Notes: generated by a model not told the origin, from the sequence alone. DNA of 64,000 nt from Hyphomicrobiales bacterium (GCA_900472575.1 UCIV01000004.1:62001-126000), one strand, 5' to 3'; positions 1-8,672 are shown, counted from the stretch's first letter. Numbers and translations are program-made.

Positions 1-41
1 TCCGGCTGCGCGGGCGCAGGATTAGTGACGATATCAGTCAT
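1..41 (-). CDS. Peptide ABC transporter permease OppC/DppC-type, first codons only
   Basis: An ATG at 41 on the minus strand opens a frame (M-T-D-I-V-T-N-P-A-P...) that runs out of the window at 1. It overlaps the end of the upstream permease gene by 8 nt (ATGACTGA shared), the coupling usual for the second permease gene of an opp/dpp operon. Only 13 codons are visible, so the identity is inferred from position after an OppA- and an OppB-type gene, not from domain evidence. The hydrophilic start fits the cytoplasmic N-terminus that OppC-type permeases usually carry. Confidence 0.55.
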   Translation of the reverse strand, partial: MTDIVTNPAPAQP

Positions 42-957
42 GGCGAACCCTCGGATCGAGCAGGCCGTAAATGAGATCGACCACGAGATTGAAAACGATG
101 ACGAAGATGGCGATCAGCACGACCGTGCCCATGACCAGCGTATAATCGCGGTTGAGCGCGCCGAGCACGAAATAGCGGCCGATGCCGGGAATGGTGAAGA
201 TCGTCTCGACCACGGCGGAACCGGTCATCAGCGCCGCAGCGCAGGGCGCGAGATAGGAGACGACCGGCAGAAGCGCGCCGCGCATGGCATGGGTGATGAC
301 GACGATCCGCGGCGGCAAACCGTAGGCCCGAGCTGTGCGGATATGGTCGGCATGCAGCGCCTCGATCATCGAGCCGCGGGTAAGACGAGCAAAAACGGCA
401 AGCTGCGGCAGCGCCAAGGCGATCATCGGCAGGAGCAAATAACGGAACGAACCGTCACCCCAGCCGCCGGCCGGCAGCAGCGAGAAGACGATAGCGAAGA
501 TCAGCGTCAGAACCGGGCCAACGACGAAATTCGGAATTGTCGTGCCGACGGTCGCGAGGGACATGATGGAGAAATCGAGCACGCTGTTCTGGCGAAGGGC
601 AGCAATCGTGCCAAGCGTGACGCCGCCGACCAGAGCCAGGAGAAGCGCGAAAAAGCCGAGTTCCATAGAATAGGGCAGGCCCTTGCTGATCAGTTCGGCG
701 ACCGTGTTGTCCTTGTAGATGTAGCTCGGGCCGAAATCGCCCTGAACGGCATTGGATATGTAGGTTACATATTGCCGCCACAGGGGCTGGTCGAGCTGAT
801 AGGTCCGCATGATGTTTTCCATCGTTGCGGGCGGAAGCGGGCGCTCCAGATTGAACGGGCCACCTGGCGCAAAGCGCATCAGGAAGAAGGAAATGGTGAC
901 GACGATAAACAGCGTCGGTACGGCGCTCGCAAGGCGGCGCAGGACAAAAGCCAGCAT
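34..957 (-). CDS. Peptide ABC transporter permease, OppB/DppB family
   Basis: Inner-membrane permease of a binding-protein-dependent ABC importer for oligopeptides or related solutes. It has 307 residues, the usual family length, with an N-terminal membrane helix (MLAFVLRRLASAVPTLFIVV) and the short motif RFAPGGPF, which closely resembles the R-x-x-PGDP segment of OppB/DppB. About five further helices follow. The C-terminal third carries the EAA-type loop (ARAYGLP) that contacts the ATPase, and the protein ends in YGLLDPRVR, a typical DppB tail. An AGGAG site lies 7 nt before the ATG. It follows oppA and overlaps oppC by 8 nt. The substrate cannot be told from sequence. Confidence 0.93.
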   Translation of the reverse strand: MLAFVLRRLASAVPTLFIVVTISFFLMRFAPGGPFNLERPLPPATMENIMRTYQLDQPLWRQYVTYISNAVQGDFGPSYIYKDNTVAELISKGLPYSMELGFFALLLALVGGVTLGTIAALRQNSVLDFSIMSLATVGTTIPNFVVGPVLTLIFAIVFSLLPAGGWGDGSFRYLLLPMIALALPQLAVFARLTRGSMIEALHADHIRTARAYGLPPRIVVITHAMRGALLPVVSYLAPCAAALMTGSAVVETIFTIPGIGRYFVLGALNRDYTLVMGTVVLIAIFVIVFNLVVDLIYGLLDPRVRHD

Positions 958-975
958 GCGGGTGTCTCCTGCAAA

Positions 976-1003
976 ACGGCGCCCGCGGTTAGGCGGGCGC
1001 CGT
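976..1003 (-). terminator. Intercistronic hairpin between oppA and oppB
   Basis: The 61-nt gap between oppA and oppB contains a perfect 11-bp GC-rich stem (arms 976-986 and 993-1003) with a 6-nt loop. On the minus strand it is followed by only four T residues. Such elements between a binding-protein gene and its permease genes commonly stabilise the upstream mRNA or cause partial termination, which keeps the binding protein more abundant. The function here is inferred. Confidence 0.7.
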
Positions 1004-1018
1004 CTCGGATGATGGATG

Positions 1019-2617
1019 TTATTCGGAAACGCTGAGGAAGCGGCTCAGGTGCTCGTTGGCAGCATTGTCCTCCCAGCCGGAAACGCGGTTGGACACGAGC
1101 CAGAGATCAGCCTGGGTAAGCAGAGGCGCGACCGGCTGGTCACGCGACAGAAGCGCTTCGGCTTCGTGCAGCAGCTTGGAGCGGGCTTCCGGGTTCTCTT
1201 CCGCATAGGACTTCTGCATCAGAGCGTCGAATTCCGGGTTGTTGTACTTGCCGTAATTGAAGGTCTTGTTGGTCGACAGGTTCAGCGCCAGGAAGTTTTC
1301 GGCATCCGCATAGTCGGCAACCCAGCCGGCGCGGGCAACGTTGAACTTGCCGCCTTCCTGCAGGTAAGCGTAGTGCGACGAGACGTCGAGATTGGTCATC
1401 GTCACCTTGGCTTTGAAAGTGTTCTTCCACATGTCGGCGACGGCGGTGGCGACACGCTCGTGGTTCGGGTTGGTATTGTAGCGGATCTCGATTTCGAGCG
1501 GCTTGCCGCCTTCACCGTAACCAGCTTCCTTCATCAGTTCGAGCGCCTTGTCCTCGCGATCAAGCTGCGAAAGTGTGGCGAAATCGGCCTTGGATGGCTC
1601 ACCGTAGCTTGCCATGCCCGGGGGGACCAGCGAATAGGCCGGGATCTGCGAGCCGCTGTAGATTTCCTTGGCGAGAAAGTCACGATCGACAGCCATCGAA
1701 AGTGCCTGACGAACGCGCACGTCGTCATAGGGTGCCTGACTGCCATCGAAGGCGTAGTAGTAGGTGGCCAGCGTCGGGGAAACGTGGACCTGATCCTTGT
1801 AGGTGCCGCGCAGGCGCTCGATCTGGTCGGCCGAGAAATTGAAGACGAGATCCATTTCCTTCGCTTCGAAGCGACGGACGGACGCAGCCTGGTCGTCGAT
1901 CGGATAGAAGATCACCTTGTCGAGCTTGGTGTTGGCAGCGTCCCAATGGTTCTCGTTCTTCTCAACCACGAGGCTATCGTTTGGCACATGGCTGACCAGC
2001 TTGAAGGCGCCGTTAGACACCATCACACCAGGCTTGACGAAGTCGGCACCGTTTTTCTCGACACTTGCTTTGGAAACGGGCAGCGCGGTCTGGTGGGCCA
2101 GCAGCTCAAGGAAGAACGGGGTCGGGCGCTCGAGCGTGATCTGAAACGTCTTGTCGTCGACGGCCTTGACGCCGAGTGTGGCGACCTCAGCCTTGCCGTT
2201 GTTGATCGCTTCGGCATTCTTGATCGGGTAGAGGATATTGGCGTATTTCGCTGCCGTCTTCGGATCTTCTACACGCTTGAAGGAAAACTCAAAGTCCTGT
2301 GCAGTAACGGGTGTACCATCCGACCACTTTGCATTTTCGCGCAGCTTAAACGTGTAGGTTACACCGTCATCAGACAGTGTCCAGCTCTCGGCAGCGCCCG
2401 GGATAATCTTGCCAGCAGCATCGTAAATCGTCAGACCTTCGTAAAGATCCTTGAGGATGAAGGCTTCGATATTGATCGAGGTCTGCGCCTGATCGAGCGT
2501 CTGTGGCTCGCCGGCATTGCCGCGATGAAGCACTGCCTCGGCGAAGGCCGGAGCGCTGGCGAAGAGCACTGACCCCAGCAGCGCGGCCGCAGAAAGTTTG
2601 AGAAGACGAGAAGACAT
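1019..2617 (-). CDS. Periplasmic peptide-binding protein, OppA/SBP family 5
   Basis: Extracytoplasmic solute receptor of the ABC importer. The 532 residues begin with a Sec signal peptide (positively charged start, hydrophobic core, cleavage expected after ...SAPAFA near residue 26). The mature part has the SBP_bac_5 layout, with early motifs such as EPQTLDQAQT and LKDLYEGLTIYD and the W-S-D-G-T-PV signature (AKWSDGTPVTAQDFEFSFKR region near residue 100) seen in E. coli OppA. The relatives are OppA/MppA-like rather than DppA-like, but the ligand cannot be assigned. The start at 2617 is supported by a GGAAAGGA site. It is the first gene of its operon in this window. Confidence 0.93.
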   Translation of the reverse strand: MSSRLLKLSAAALLGSVLFASAPAFAEAVLHRGNAGEPQTLDQAQTSINIEAFILKDLYEGLTIYDAAGKIIPGAAESWTLSDDGVTYTFKLRENAKWSDGTPVTAQDFEFSFKRVEDPKTAAKYANILYPIKNAEAINNGKAEVATLGVKAVDDKTFQITLERPTPFFLELLAHQTALPVSKASVEKNGADFVKPGVMVSNGAFKLVSHVPNDSLVVEKNENHWDAANTKLDKVIFYPIDDQAASVRRFEAKEMDLVFNFSADQIERLRGTYKDQVHVSPTLATYYYAFDGSQAPYDDVRVRQALSMAVDRDFLAKEIYSGSQIPAYSLVPPGMASYGEPSKADFATLSQLDREDKALELMKEAGYGEGGKPLEIEIRYNTNPNHERVATAVADMWKNTFKAKVTMTNLDVSSHYAYLQEGGKFNVARAGWVADYADAENFLALNLSTNKTFNYGKYNNPEFDALMQKSYAEENPEARSKLLHEAEALLSRDQPVAPLLTQADLWLVSNRVSGWEDNAANEHLSRFLSVSE

Positions 2618-3199
2618 GATCGGTATCCTTTCCCAGTTTATTCCGGATCAGTTGCGGGAATGAATGACAGAAAGGCATGGACTGCAAGGCTTTTCTCATC
2701 GCGTCACAGTCGAAGGAGACAACTGTGGCACGCAAGAAAAACGTCAAGGTTGCATAAGAGAAATGTGAACTTGATGAAAGCCATCCGCCATATTCATCTC
2801 GTCCGATGAGCCGCCAGGACCATTAGAGACATCTTACGTACAGGGAAGATATGCCGAAGATAGCGTTTCTCTCGCATTGGGTGAGTTGGCGAAATTTTAT
2901 TGCTCATGGGTGTATGCAGCGATCTTCGGCGGCGGCATTTGCAGTCAGCCAAAGGACACTTTTTGCGTGTGTACCGTACCTACATTGGCAACACAAAAAG
3001 AACCGTTACTCCACAATGTTATGATCTGGCGGAATGGCTTGATAGGTGTTCGCTATCGCGTAACCGATCTCGTTTATTGACGGGCAGGCTTCGTGTTGCG
3101 ACATTTTCCCGCATCCCCGAATGATCTTACCATCGGGGAATGGATGCCGGAGACAGTCGAGGAGGACAGGTTTGCGGCATATGCCGGGAGGCCACGTCC
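2618..3199. other. 582-bp intergenic region between oppA and fdsG
   Basis: This is the divergent control region of the opp and fds operons. I see an inverted repeat CACAGT-N11-ACTGTG (2705-2710 and 2722-2727) in the oppA leader. Next to it on the minus strand is a CTTGAC -35-like hexamer (2743-2748), without a good -10. A LysR-type dyad lies at 3041-3057 and is listed separately. The small open frames inside (for example 2877-3080) have no recognisable similarity or ribosome site, and I do not call them genes. Confidence 0.6.
3041..3057. promoter_or_regulatory. Candidate LysR-type regulator box upstream of fdsG
   Basis: GATAGGTGTTCGCTATC is a 5-bp perfect dyad (GATAG-N7-CTATC) containing the T-N11-A core typical of LysR-family operators. 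It lies about 140 nt before the fdsG start. In Cupriavidus necator a LysR regulator (FdsR) controls the fds operon. No lysR gene lies within this window, so the regulator would have to be encoded elsewhere. The call rests on motif shape and position only. Confidence 0.35.
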
Positions 3200-3679
3200 A
3201 TGACCATGCGAAATTCCGCTGGTGAGATCGCCCAGCGGTCACGCGACATCATCCGTGACCGGAAGCATCTGGAAGGGCCGATGCTGCCCATTCTGCATGC
3301 GCTTCAGGCGGAGTTCGGTTACATACCGGATATCGTCAAGCCAGTCATCGCCGATGAACTCAACCTCTCCCGTGCGGAAGTCCATGGCGTCGTCACCTTC
3401 TATCCCGAATTTCGTGAACATCCGGGTGGACGGCATGTTCTGAAAATCTGCCGAGCCGAAGCCTGTCAATCGGTGGGCTGTGATAATCTCGCGGATCGCG
3501 TTCGCCAGTTGCTGGGGATTGATTTTCACCAGACGACGCCTGACGGAGCGGTGATGCTCGAACCGGTCTATTGCTTGGGTCTGTGCGCCTGCGGTCCTGC
3601 CGCCATGCTGGATGGCGAGGTTTATGGCCGGGTCGACGAGCACTGTCTTTCCGAAATTGTTGGGAGGCTGGGCCGATGA
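3200..3679 (+). CDS. fdsG: NAD-dependent formate dehydrogenase gamma subunit
   Basis: Small electron-transfer subunit of the soluble molybdenum formate dehydrogenase, homologous to NuoE of complex I. With the ATG at 3200 (GGGAGG site 9 nt upstream) the protein has 159 residues. The four ligands of the [2Fe-2S] cluster are visible as C84-x4-C89 and C125-x3-C129 (CLGLCACGPAAML). An upstream in-frame ATG at 3140 would add 20 residues but has a poorer ribosome site. The stop overlaps the fdsB start (ATGA). It passes electrons between FdsA and the FMN/NAD site of FdsB. Confidence 0.93.
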   Translation: MTMRNSAGEIAQRSRDIIRDRKHLEGPMLPILHALQAEFGYIPDIVKPVIADELNLSRAEVHGVVTFYPEFREHPGGRHVLKICRAEACQSVGCDNLADRVRQLLGIDFHQTTPDGAVMLEPVYCLGLCACGPAAMLDGEVYGRVDEHCLSEIVGRLGR

Positions 3680-5232
3680 CGGTAACGATCTTCGTCCCTC
3701 GCGATGCCGCATCCCTGGCGCTCGGAGCCGAGAAGGTTGCAGCGGCAATCACAAGCGAAATCGCTGCCCGCAGTATTGACGCCAGGATCGTGCGCAACGG
3801 CTCTCGCGGCATGTTCTGGCTCGAACCGCTGGTGGAGGTGCGCACCGATCACGGTCGCGTCGCTTACGGGCCGGTGAAAGCCTCGGATATAAAAGACCTT
3901 TTCGACGCCGGTTTTCTCTCCGGCAAGGCCCATCCTCTCTGTCTTGGGCTGACGAAGGAAATCCCCTTCCTGCGTCAGCAGACCCGCCTGACCTTCTCCC
4001 GCTGCGGCGTGACCGATCCGCTGTCACTCGATGATTATCGCCATTATCAGGGGCTGAAGGGACTGGAACAGGCTATCGCGATGCCGCGGGCCGAGATTGT
4101 GGCTCAGGTCACCGAAAGCGGGCTGCGAGGGCGCGGCGGTGCCGGTTTCCCTACCGGCATCAAGTGGAAGACTGTGATGGAGGCGGTGGCGCCTCAAAAA
4201 TATATCGTCTGCAATGCCGACGAGGGCGATAGCGCCACCTTTGCCGACCGGATGATCATGGAAGGCGACCCGTTTGTCCTGATAGAAGGCATGGTGATCG
4301 CCGGCTTCGCGACCGGTGCGACCAGGGGATACATCTATACCCGCTCCGAATATCCGCATGCCATTGCCACGATGGGCCAGGCAATCGGCATTGCCCGGGC
4401 AGCTGGCATTCTCGGTCCCTCGGTGCTCGGGTCTGATCATGCCTTTGACATCGAGATCCGCGCAGGCGCAGGCGCCTATGTCTGCGGCGAGGAAACTGCA
4501 CTGCTCAACTCGCTGGAGGGAAAACGCGGCATCGTTCGCGCCAAGCCGCCTTTGCCGGCCCTGCAAGGTTTTCTCGGTCGCCCGACGGTGGTCAACAACG
4601 TTATCTCGCTTGCCTCCATCCCGGTCATCATGCATCGCGACGCTGCTTTCTATCGGGATTTCGGCATGGGGCGCTCACGCGGCACGATCCCGATCCAGAT
4701 CGCCGGCAATGTGAAATATGGCGGGCTCTTCGAAACGGCCTTCGGCCTGTCGCTTGGCGAGATCGTCGATCATATCGGCGGCGGCACGGCCACGGGGCGA
4801 CCGGTGAAAGCCGTGCAGGTGGGCGGCCCGCTTGGCGCCTATTTTCCGCGCGCGCTGTTCGACACGCCATTCGATTACGAGGCTTTTGCCGCCAAGGACG
4901 GACTGATCGGCCATGCCGGCATTACCGTGTTCGACGATACCGTCGACATGCTGAAACAGGCGCGCTTCGCCATGGAATTCTGCGCCATTGAAAGCTGCGG
5001 CAAGTGCACGCCATGCCGGATCGGCTCCACCCGCGGCGTCGAGACGGTCGACAGGATCGGTCGCGGCATCGAGCCGGACAAGAACAAGGTGCTGCTCGCC
5101 GATCTCTGCAATACGATGAAGTTCGGTTCGCTTTGCGCGCTCGGCGGTTTCATCCCCTACCCTGTGATGAGCGCGATGACGCATTTCCCGGAGGATTTCT
5201 CCCCCGTGCCGTTGGCGGAGGCTGCGGAATGA
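3676..5232 (+). CDS. fdsB: NAD-dependent formate dehydrogenase beta subunit
   Basis: FMN- and NAD-binding subunit, homologous to NuoF with an extra N-terminal thioredoxin-like domain (about residues 1-115). The 518-residue frame starts at the ATG overlapping the fdsG stop by 4 nt. FMN/NADH-binding glycine motifs are present (GRGGAGFPTG, residues 152-161; NADEGD near 180; GAGAYVCGEETAL near 265-276). The [4Fe-4S] ligands are C441, C444, C447 (CGKCTPC) and C487. It transfers electrons from formate oxidation to NAD+. An open frame reaching back to 3571 is explained by absence of stops inside fdsG, not by a longer protein. Confidence 0.94.
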   Translation: MTVTIFVPRDAASLALGAEKVAAAITSEIAARSIDARIVRNGSRGMFWLEPLVEVRTDHGRVAYGPVKASDIKDLFDAGFLSGKAHPLCLGLTKEIPFLRQQTRLTFSRCGVTDPLSLDDYRHYQGLKGLEQAIAMPRAEIVAQVTESGLRGRGGAGFPTGIKWKTVMEAVAPQKYIVCNADEGDSATFADRMIMEGDPFVLIEGMVIAGFATGATRGYIYTRSEYPHAIATMGQAIGIARAAGILGPSVLGSDHAFDIEIRAGAGAYVCGEETALLNSLEGKRGIVRAKPPLPALQGFLGRPTVVNNVISLASIPVIMHRDAAFYRDFGMGRSRGTIPIQIAGNVKYGGLFETAFGLSLGEIVDHIGGGTATGRPVKAVQVGGPLGAYFPRALFDTPFDYEAFAAKDGLIGHAGITVFDDTVDMLKQARFAMEFCAIESCGKCTPCRIGSTRGVETVDRIGRGIEPDKNKVLLADLCNTMKFGSLCALGGFIPYPVMSAMTHFPEDFSPVPLAEAAE

Positions 5233-5316
5233 TGAGGTTGGACTTTTTCTTTTCAGCGCCGCTTACTTCCATCATCTGGACAGTACGAATGCCGATCTCC
5301 AGCAAGGAGGCACGTC

Positions 5317-8196
5317 ATGTCGCTCATCCATGAAATCGACTACGGCACGCCTGCATCCCGCTCTGCAAGACAGGTAACACTCACCATCGACGGCCGCGCC
5401 ATAACCGTGCCGGAAGGCACGTCGATCATGCGGGCCTCGATGGAGGCGGGCATCCAGATCCCGAAACTCTGCGCTACCGACATGGTCGACGCCTTCGGTT
5501 CCTGCCGCCTCTGCCTGGTGGAGGTCGAGGGGCGCAACGGCACGCCGTCCTCCTGCACCACGCCTGTCGCACCGAACATGGTCGTCCATACCCAGACCAA
5601 CCGCCTGAAGGATATCCGCCGTGGCGTGATGGAACTTTATATCTCCGATCATCCGCTCGACTGCCTCACCTGCGCTGCCAATGGCGACTGCGAACTGCAG
5701 GACATGGCGGGTGCCGTTGGCCTTCGCGACGTTCGTTACGGCTACGAGGGTGACAATCATGTACGCGCGCGCAACGACGGTGCCATCAACGCGAAATGGA
5801 TGCCGAAGGACGAATCCAACCCCTATTTCACCTATGACCCGTCGAAATGCATCGTCTGTTCGCGCTGCGTGCGTGCCTGCGAGGAAGTACAGGGCACTTT
5901 CGCGCTGACGATCGAAGGGCGTGGTTTCGCAAGCCGGGTCTCGCCCGGTGCGCATGAGCATTTTCTCGATTCGGAATGCGTGTCCTGCGGCGCCTGCGTG
6001 CAGGCCTGTCCCACCGCGACGCTGACGGAAAAGTCGGTGATCGCAATCGGTCAGCCGGAGCATTCAGCCGTGACCACCTGCGCCTATTGCGGAGTTGGCT
6101 GCTCCTTCAAGGCGGAAATGCGCGGCGAGGAACTTGTGCGCATGGTGCCGTGGAAGGAAGGTCAGGCCAATCGCGGCCACTCCTGCGTCAAGGGCCGGTT
6201 TGCCTATGGTTATGCCAGCCACAAAGACCGCATCCTCAACCCGATGATCCGCGAGAAGATTTCCGATCCATGGCGGGAGGTGACCTGGGAAGAGGCGTTT
6301 TCCCATATCGCCACCGAGTTCCGGCGTATCCAGTACCAGTATGGCCGTGACGCTATCGGCGGCATTACCTCGTCGCGTTGCACCAACGAGGAAACCTTTC
6401 TTGTCCAGAAACTGGTGCGCGCCGGTTTTGGCAACAACAATGTCGATACCTGCGCCCGCGTCTGCCATTCACCGACGGGCTACGGTCTCGGACAGGCTTT
6501 CGGCACGTCCGCCGGCACGCAGAATTTCGATTCGATCGAGCAGTCCGATGTGGTGATCGTTATCGGCGCCAACCCCACCGACGGTCATCCGGTCTTCGGC
6601 TCGCGGCTGAAAAAGCGACTGCGGCAGGGTGCAAAGCTGATCGTCATCGATCCGCGCCGCATCGATCTGGTGAGGACGCCGCATGTGGAAGCGGCCTACC
6701 ACCTGCCTCTCAAACCCGGCACCAATGTCGCAGTCATGACGGCACTGGCGCATGTCATCGTCACCGAGGGCCTGGCTGCGGAGGCGTTTATTCGTGAGCG
6801 CTGTGATTGGTCGGAATTCGAAGACTGGGCGGCCTTCGTTTCCGAAGAAAACCATAGCCCGGAAGCAACCGAAAGCTTTACCGGCGTTCCGGCCGATCTT
6901 ATACGCGGTGCCGCCCGGCTGTTTGCCACCGGCGGCAATGGCGCGATCTATTACGGCCTAGGCGTTACCGAACACAGCCAGGGTTCGACGACCGTAATGG
7001 CGATCGCCAACCTTGCCATGGCAACGGGCAATATCGGCCGGCCGGGCGTCGGCGTGAACCCGCTGCGCGGCCAGAACAATGTTCAGGGTTCCTGCGACAT
7101 GGGCTCGTTTCCGCATGAACTGCCGGGCTATCGCCATATCTCGGACGATGCCACGCGCGACACATTCGAAAAACTCTGGGGTGTGACGCTGAACAACGAG
7201 CCCGGCCTGCGCATTCCCAACATGCTGGATGCAGCCGTCGAAGGCACATTCAAGGGCATCTATATCCAGGGCGAGGATATTCTGCAGTCCGACCCAGATA
7301 CCAGACATGTCTCGGCCGGGCTCGAAGCCATGGAATGCGTTGTTGTGCACGACCTTTTCCTCAACGAGACGGCCAATTATGCCCATGTCTTCCTGCCGGG
7401 TTCGACATTCCTCGAGAAGGACCGAACCTTCACCAATGCCGAACGCCGCATCAACCGTGTACGCAGGGTGATGACCCCGAAGAACGGTCTTGCCGATTGG
7501 CAGGTGACGCAAAAGCTTGCGCAGGCAATGGGGCTGAATTGGAATTATGCCCATCCATCCGAAATCATGGATGAGATCGCCGCAACGACGCCGAGCTTTG
7601 CGTTGGTTTCCTACGATTACCTCGATAAAATGGGTTCGGTTCAGTGGCCTTGCAACGAGGCGCATCCTAAAGGTTCGCCGATCATGCATGTCGATGGATT
7701 TGTCCGAGGCAAAGGAAAATTCATCCGCACCGAATATGTGGCGACCGACGAGCGCACCGGACCACGCTTCCCGCTGCTGCTCACCACCGGGCGTATCCTG
7801 TCCCAATACAATGTCGGGGCTCAGACACGACGCACCAAAAACGTCATCTGGCACGCTGAAGACCGGCTGGAAATCCATCCGCATGACGCAGAGCAACGCG
7901 GCATCAAGGATAGCGACTGGATCAAACTTGCAAGCCGCTCGGGCGATACCACGCTTCGGGCACAGATTACCGACCGGGTCTCGCCGGGTGTCGTCTATAC
8001 GACCTTCCACCACCCGGATACGCAGGCCAATGTCATCACGACCGATTTCTCCGATTGGGCAACCAACTGTCCTGAATATAAGGTGACGGCAGTACAGGTT
8101 TCCCCGTCCAACGGCCCGACGCAATGGCAGGAGGACTACAATGATCTGTCCAACCGCTCACGTCGCATCGCAGGCAAAATACAGGCCGCGGAGTAG
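5317..8196 (+). CDS. fdsA: NAD-dependent formate dehydrogenase alpha (catalytic, Mo-bisMGD) subunit
   Basis: Catalytic subunit oxidising formate to CO2 in the cytoplasm (959 residues). Cluster sites in order: [2Fe-2S] C52, C63, C66, C80; His-ligated [4Fe-4S] H112, C116, C119, C125; ferredoxin-type clusters C178/C181/C184/C188 and C221/C224/C227/C231; and [4Fe-4S] C255/C258/C262/C290 at the start of the molybdopterin domain. By alignment with E. coli FdhF (NVDCCARV-U-HG), the molybdenum ligand is C383 with catalytic H384, so this is a cysteine, not selenocysteine, enzyme. The C-terminal MopB domain is complete. An AAGGAGG site lies 6 nt before the ATG. An 84-nt spacer separates it from fdsB. 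Confidence 0.95.
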   Translation: MSLIHEIDYGTPASRSARQVTLTIDGRAITVPEGTSIMRASMEAGIQIPKLCATDMVDAFGSCRLCLVEVEGRNGTPSSCTTPVAPNMVVHTQTNRLKDIRRGVMELYISDHPLDCLTCAANGDCELQDMAGAVGLRDVRYGYEGDNHVRARNDGAINAKWMPKDESNPYFTYDPSKCIVCSRCVRACEEVQGTFALTIEGRGFASRVSPGAHEHFLDSECVSCGACVQACPTATLTEKSVIAIGQPEHSAVTTCAYCGVGCSFKAEMRGEELVRMVPWKEGQANRGHSCVKGRFAYGYASHKDRILNPMIREKISDPWREVTWEEAFSHIATEFRRIQYQYGRDAIGGITSSRCTNEETFLVQKLVRAGFGNNNVDTCARVCHSPTGYGLGQAFGTSAGTQNFDSIEQSDVVIVIGANPTDGHPVFGSRLKKRLRQGAKLIVIDPRRIDLVRTPHVEAAYHLPLKPGTNVAVMTALAHVIVTEGLAAEAFIRERCDWSEFEDWAAFVSEENHSPEATESFTGVPADLIRGAARLFATGGNGAIYYGLGVTEHSQGSTTVMAIANLAMATGNIGRPGVGVNPLRGQNNVQGSCDMGSFPHELPGYRHISDDATRDTFEKLWGVTLNNEPGLRIPNMLDAAVEGTFKGIYIQGEDILQSDPDTRHVSAGLEAMECVVVHDLFLNETANYAHVFLPGSTFLEKDRTFTNAERRINRVRRVMTPKNGLADWQVTQKLAQAMGLNWNYAHPSEIMDEIAATTPSFALVSYDYLDKMGSVQWPCNEAHPKGSPIMHVDGFVRGKGKFIRTEYVATDERTGPRFPLLLTTGRILSQYNVGAQTRRTKNVIWHAEDRLEIHPHDAEQRGIKDSDWIKLASRSGDTTLRAQITDRVSPGVVYTTFHHPDTQANVITTDFSDWATNCPEYKVTAVQVSPSNGPTQWQEDYNDLSNRSRRIAGKIQAAE

Positions 8197-8273
8197 AGCC
8201 CGGTCAGGATCGCACCGAATCCCTGTCATAACCTCGGAAATCCTTCGCCTTGCGGATAAAAAGGAGCCCATCG

Positions 8274-8546
8274 ATGTCGCATGATCAGGGGCGGGAAAAG
8301 CTGATCAGAATGGCAAATCAGATCGCCATTTTCTTCATGTCACAGCCGAAAACCGACAGAGCAAAAGGCGTCGCCACCCACATTAACAGGTTCTGGGAGC
8401 CACGGATGCGCAAGCATCTGTTCGAATGCCTGGACGAAGGCGCGGACGGCCTCATGCCGCTGGTGGTCGAAGCGTCAACCTTGATCAACCGACCATCTTC
8501 GCCGACAAAACTCGATAAAAGCGGCGGCGTTGCAAAGCCGCTCTGA
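8274..8546 (+). CDS. fdsD: Formate dehydrogenase delta subunit
   Basis: A 90-residue protein starting at an ATG preceded by AAGGAG (7 nt spacing). It contains the FdsD-family segments L-I-R-M-A-N-Q-I-A-x-FF and V-A-T-H-I-N-R-F-W-E-P-R-M-R with a downstream GAD-G-L-x-PLV region. FdsD is a small subunit present in alpha- and betaproteobacterial fds operons and is needed for active enzyme, probably in assembly. It follows fdsA directly. No fdsC/fdhD gene intervenes, unlike the usual fdsGBACD order. Confidence 0.9.
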   Translation: MSHDQGREKLIRMANQIAIFFMSQPKTDRAKGVATHINRFWEPRMRKHLFECLDEGADGLMPLVVEASTLINRPSSPTKLDKSGGVAKPL

Positions 8547-8654
8547 GGCCAAATTGCGAGGTTGAAATGCTTTGCGCCATATTCATGCTGACCAAGCCTG
8601 GCAATTTAGCAGCTCGTGATTAAGCAGAACAGGATTTTTCTTGACATCCCCGGT

Positions 8655-8672
8655 CTTCTTTCTCAAAAGAAG
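8655..8672. promoter_or_regulatory. Palindrome in the bfd promoter region, possible iron operator
   Basis: CTTCTTTCTCAAAAGAAG has 7-bp perfect arms and a 4-nt centre. It lies 35 nt before the bfd start and just downstream of CTTGACA (8640-8646), a good alphaproteobacterial -35 hexamer. No convincing -10 is visible at 17 nt. Rhizobial bacterioferritin genes are commonly controlled by Irr or RirA, whose sites are AT-rich dyads, but this sequence does not match either consensus well. Operator function is therefore a suggestion. Confidence 0.35.

Noticed and set aside
1016-2572. 518-codon plus-strand open frame opposite oppA
   Set aside because: Oppositely oriented shadow of a typical binding-protein gene with a signal peptide.
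2877-3080. 67-codon open frame upstream of fdsG
   Set aside because: Overlaps the likely promoter and LysR-type dyad; no translation signals or similarity.
6958-8124. 388-codon open frame antisense to fdsA
   Set aside because: Shadow of a strongly supported catalytic subunit gene.
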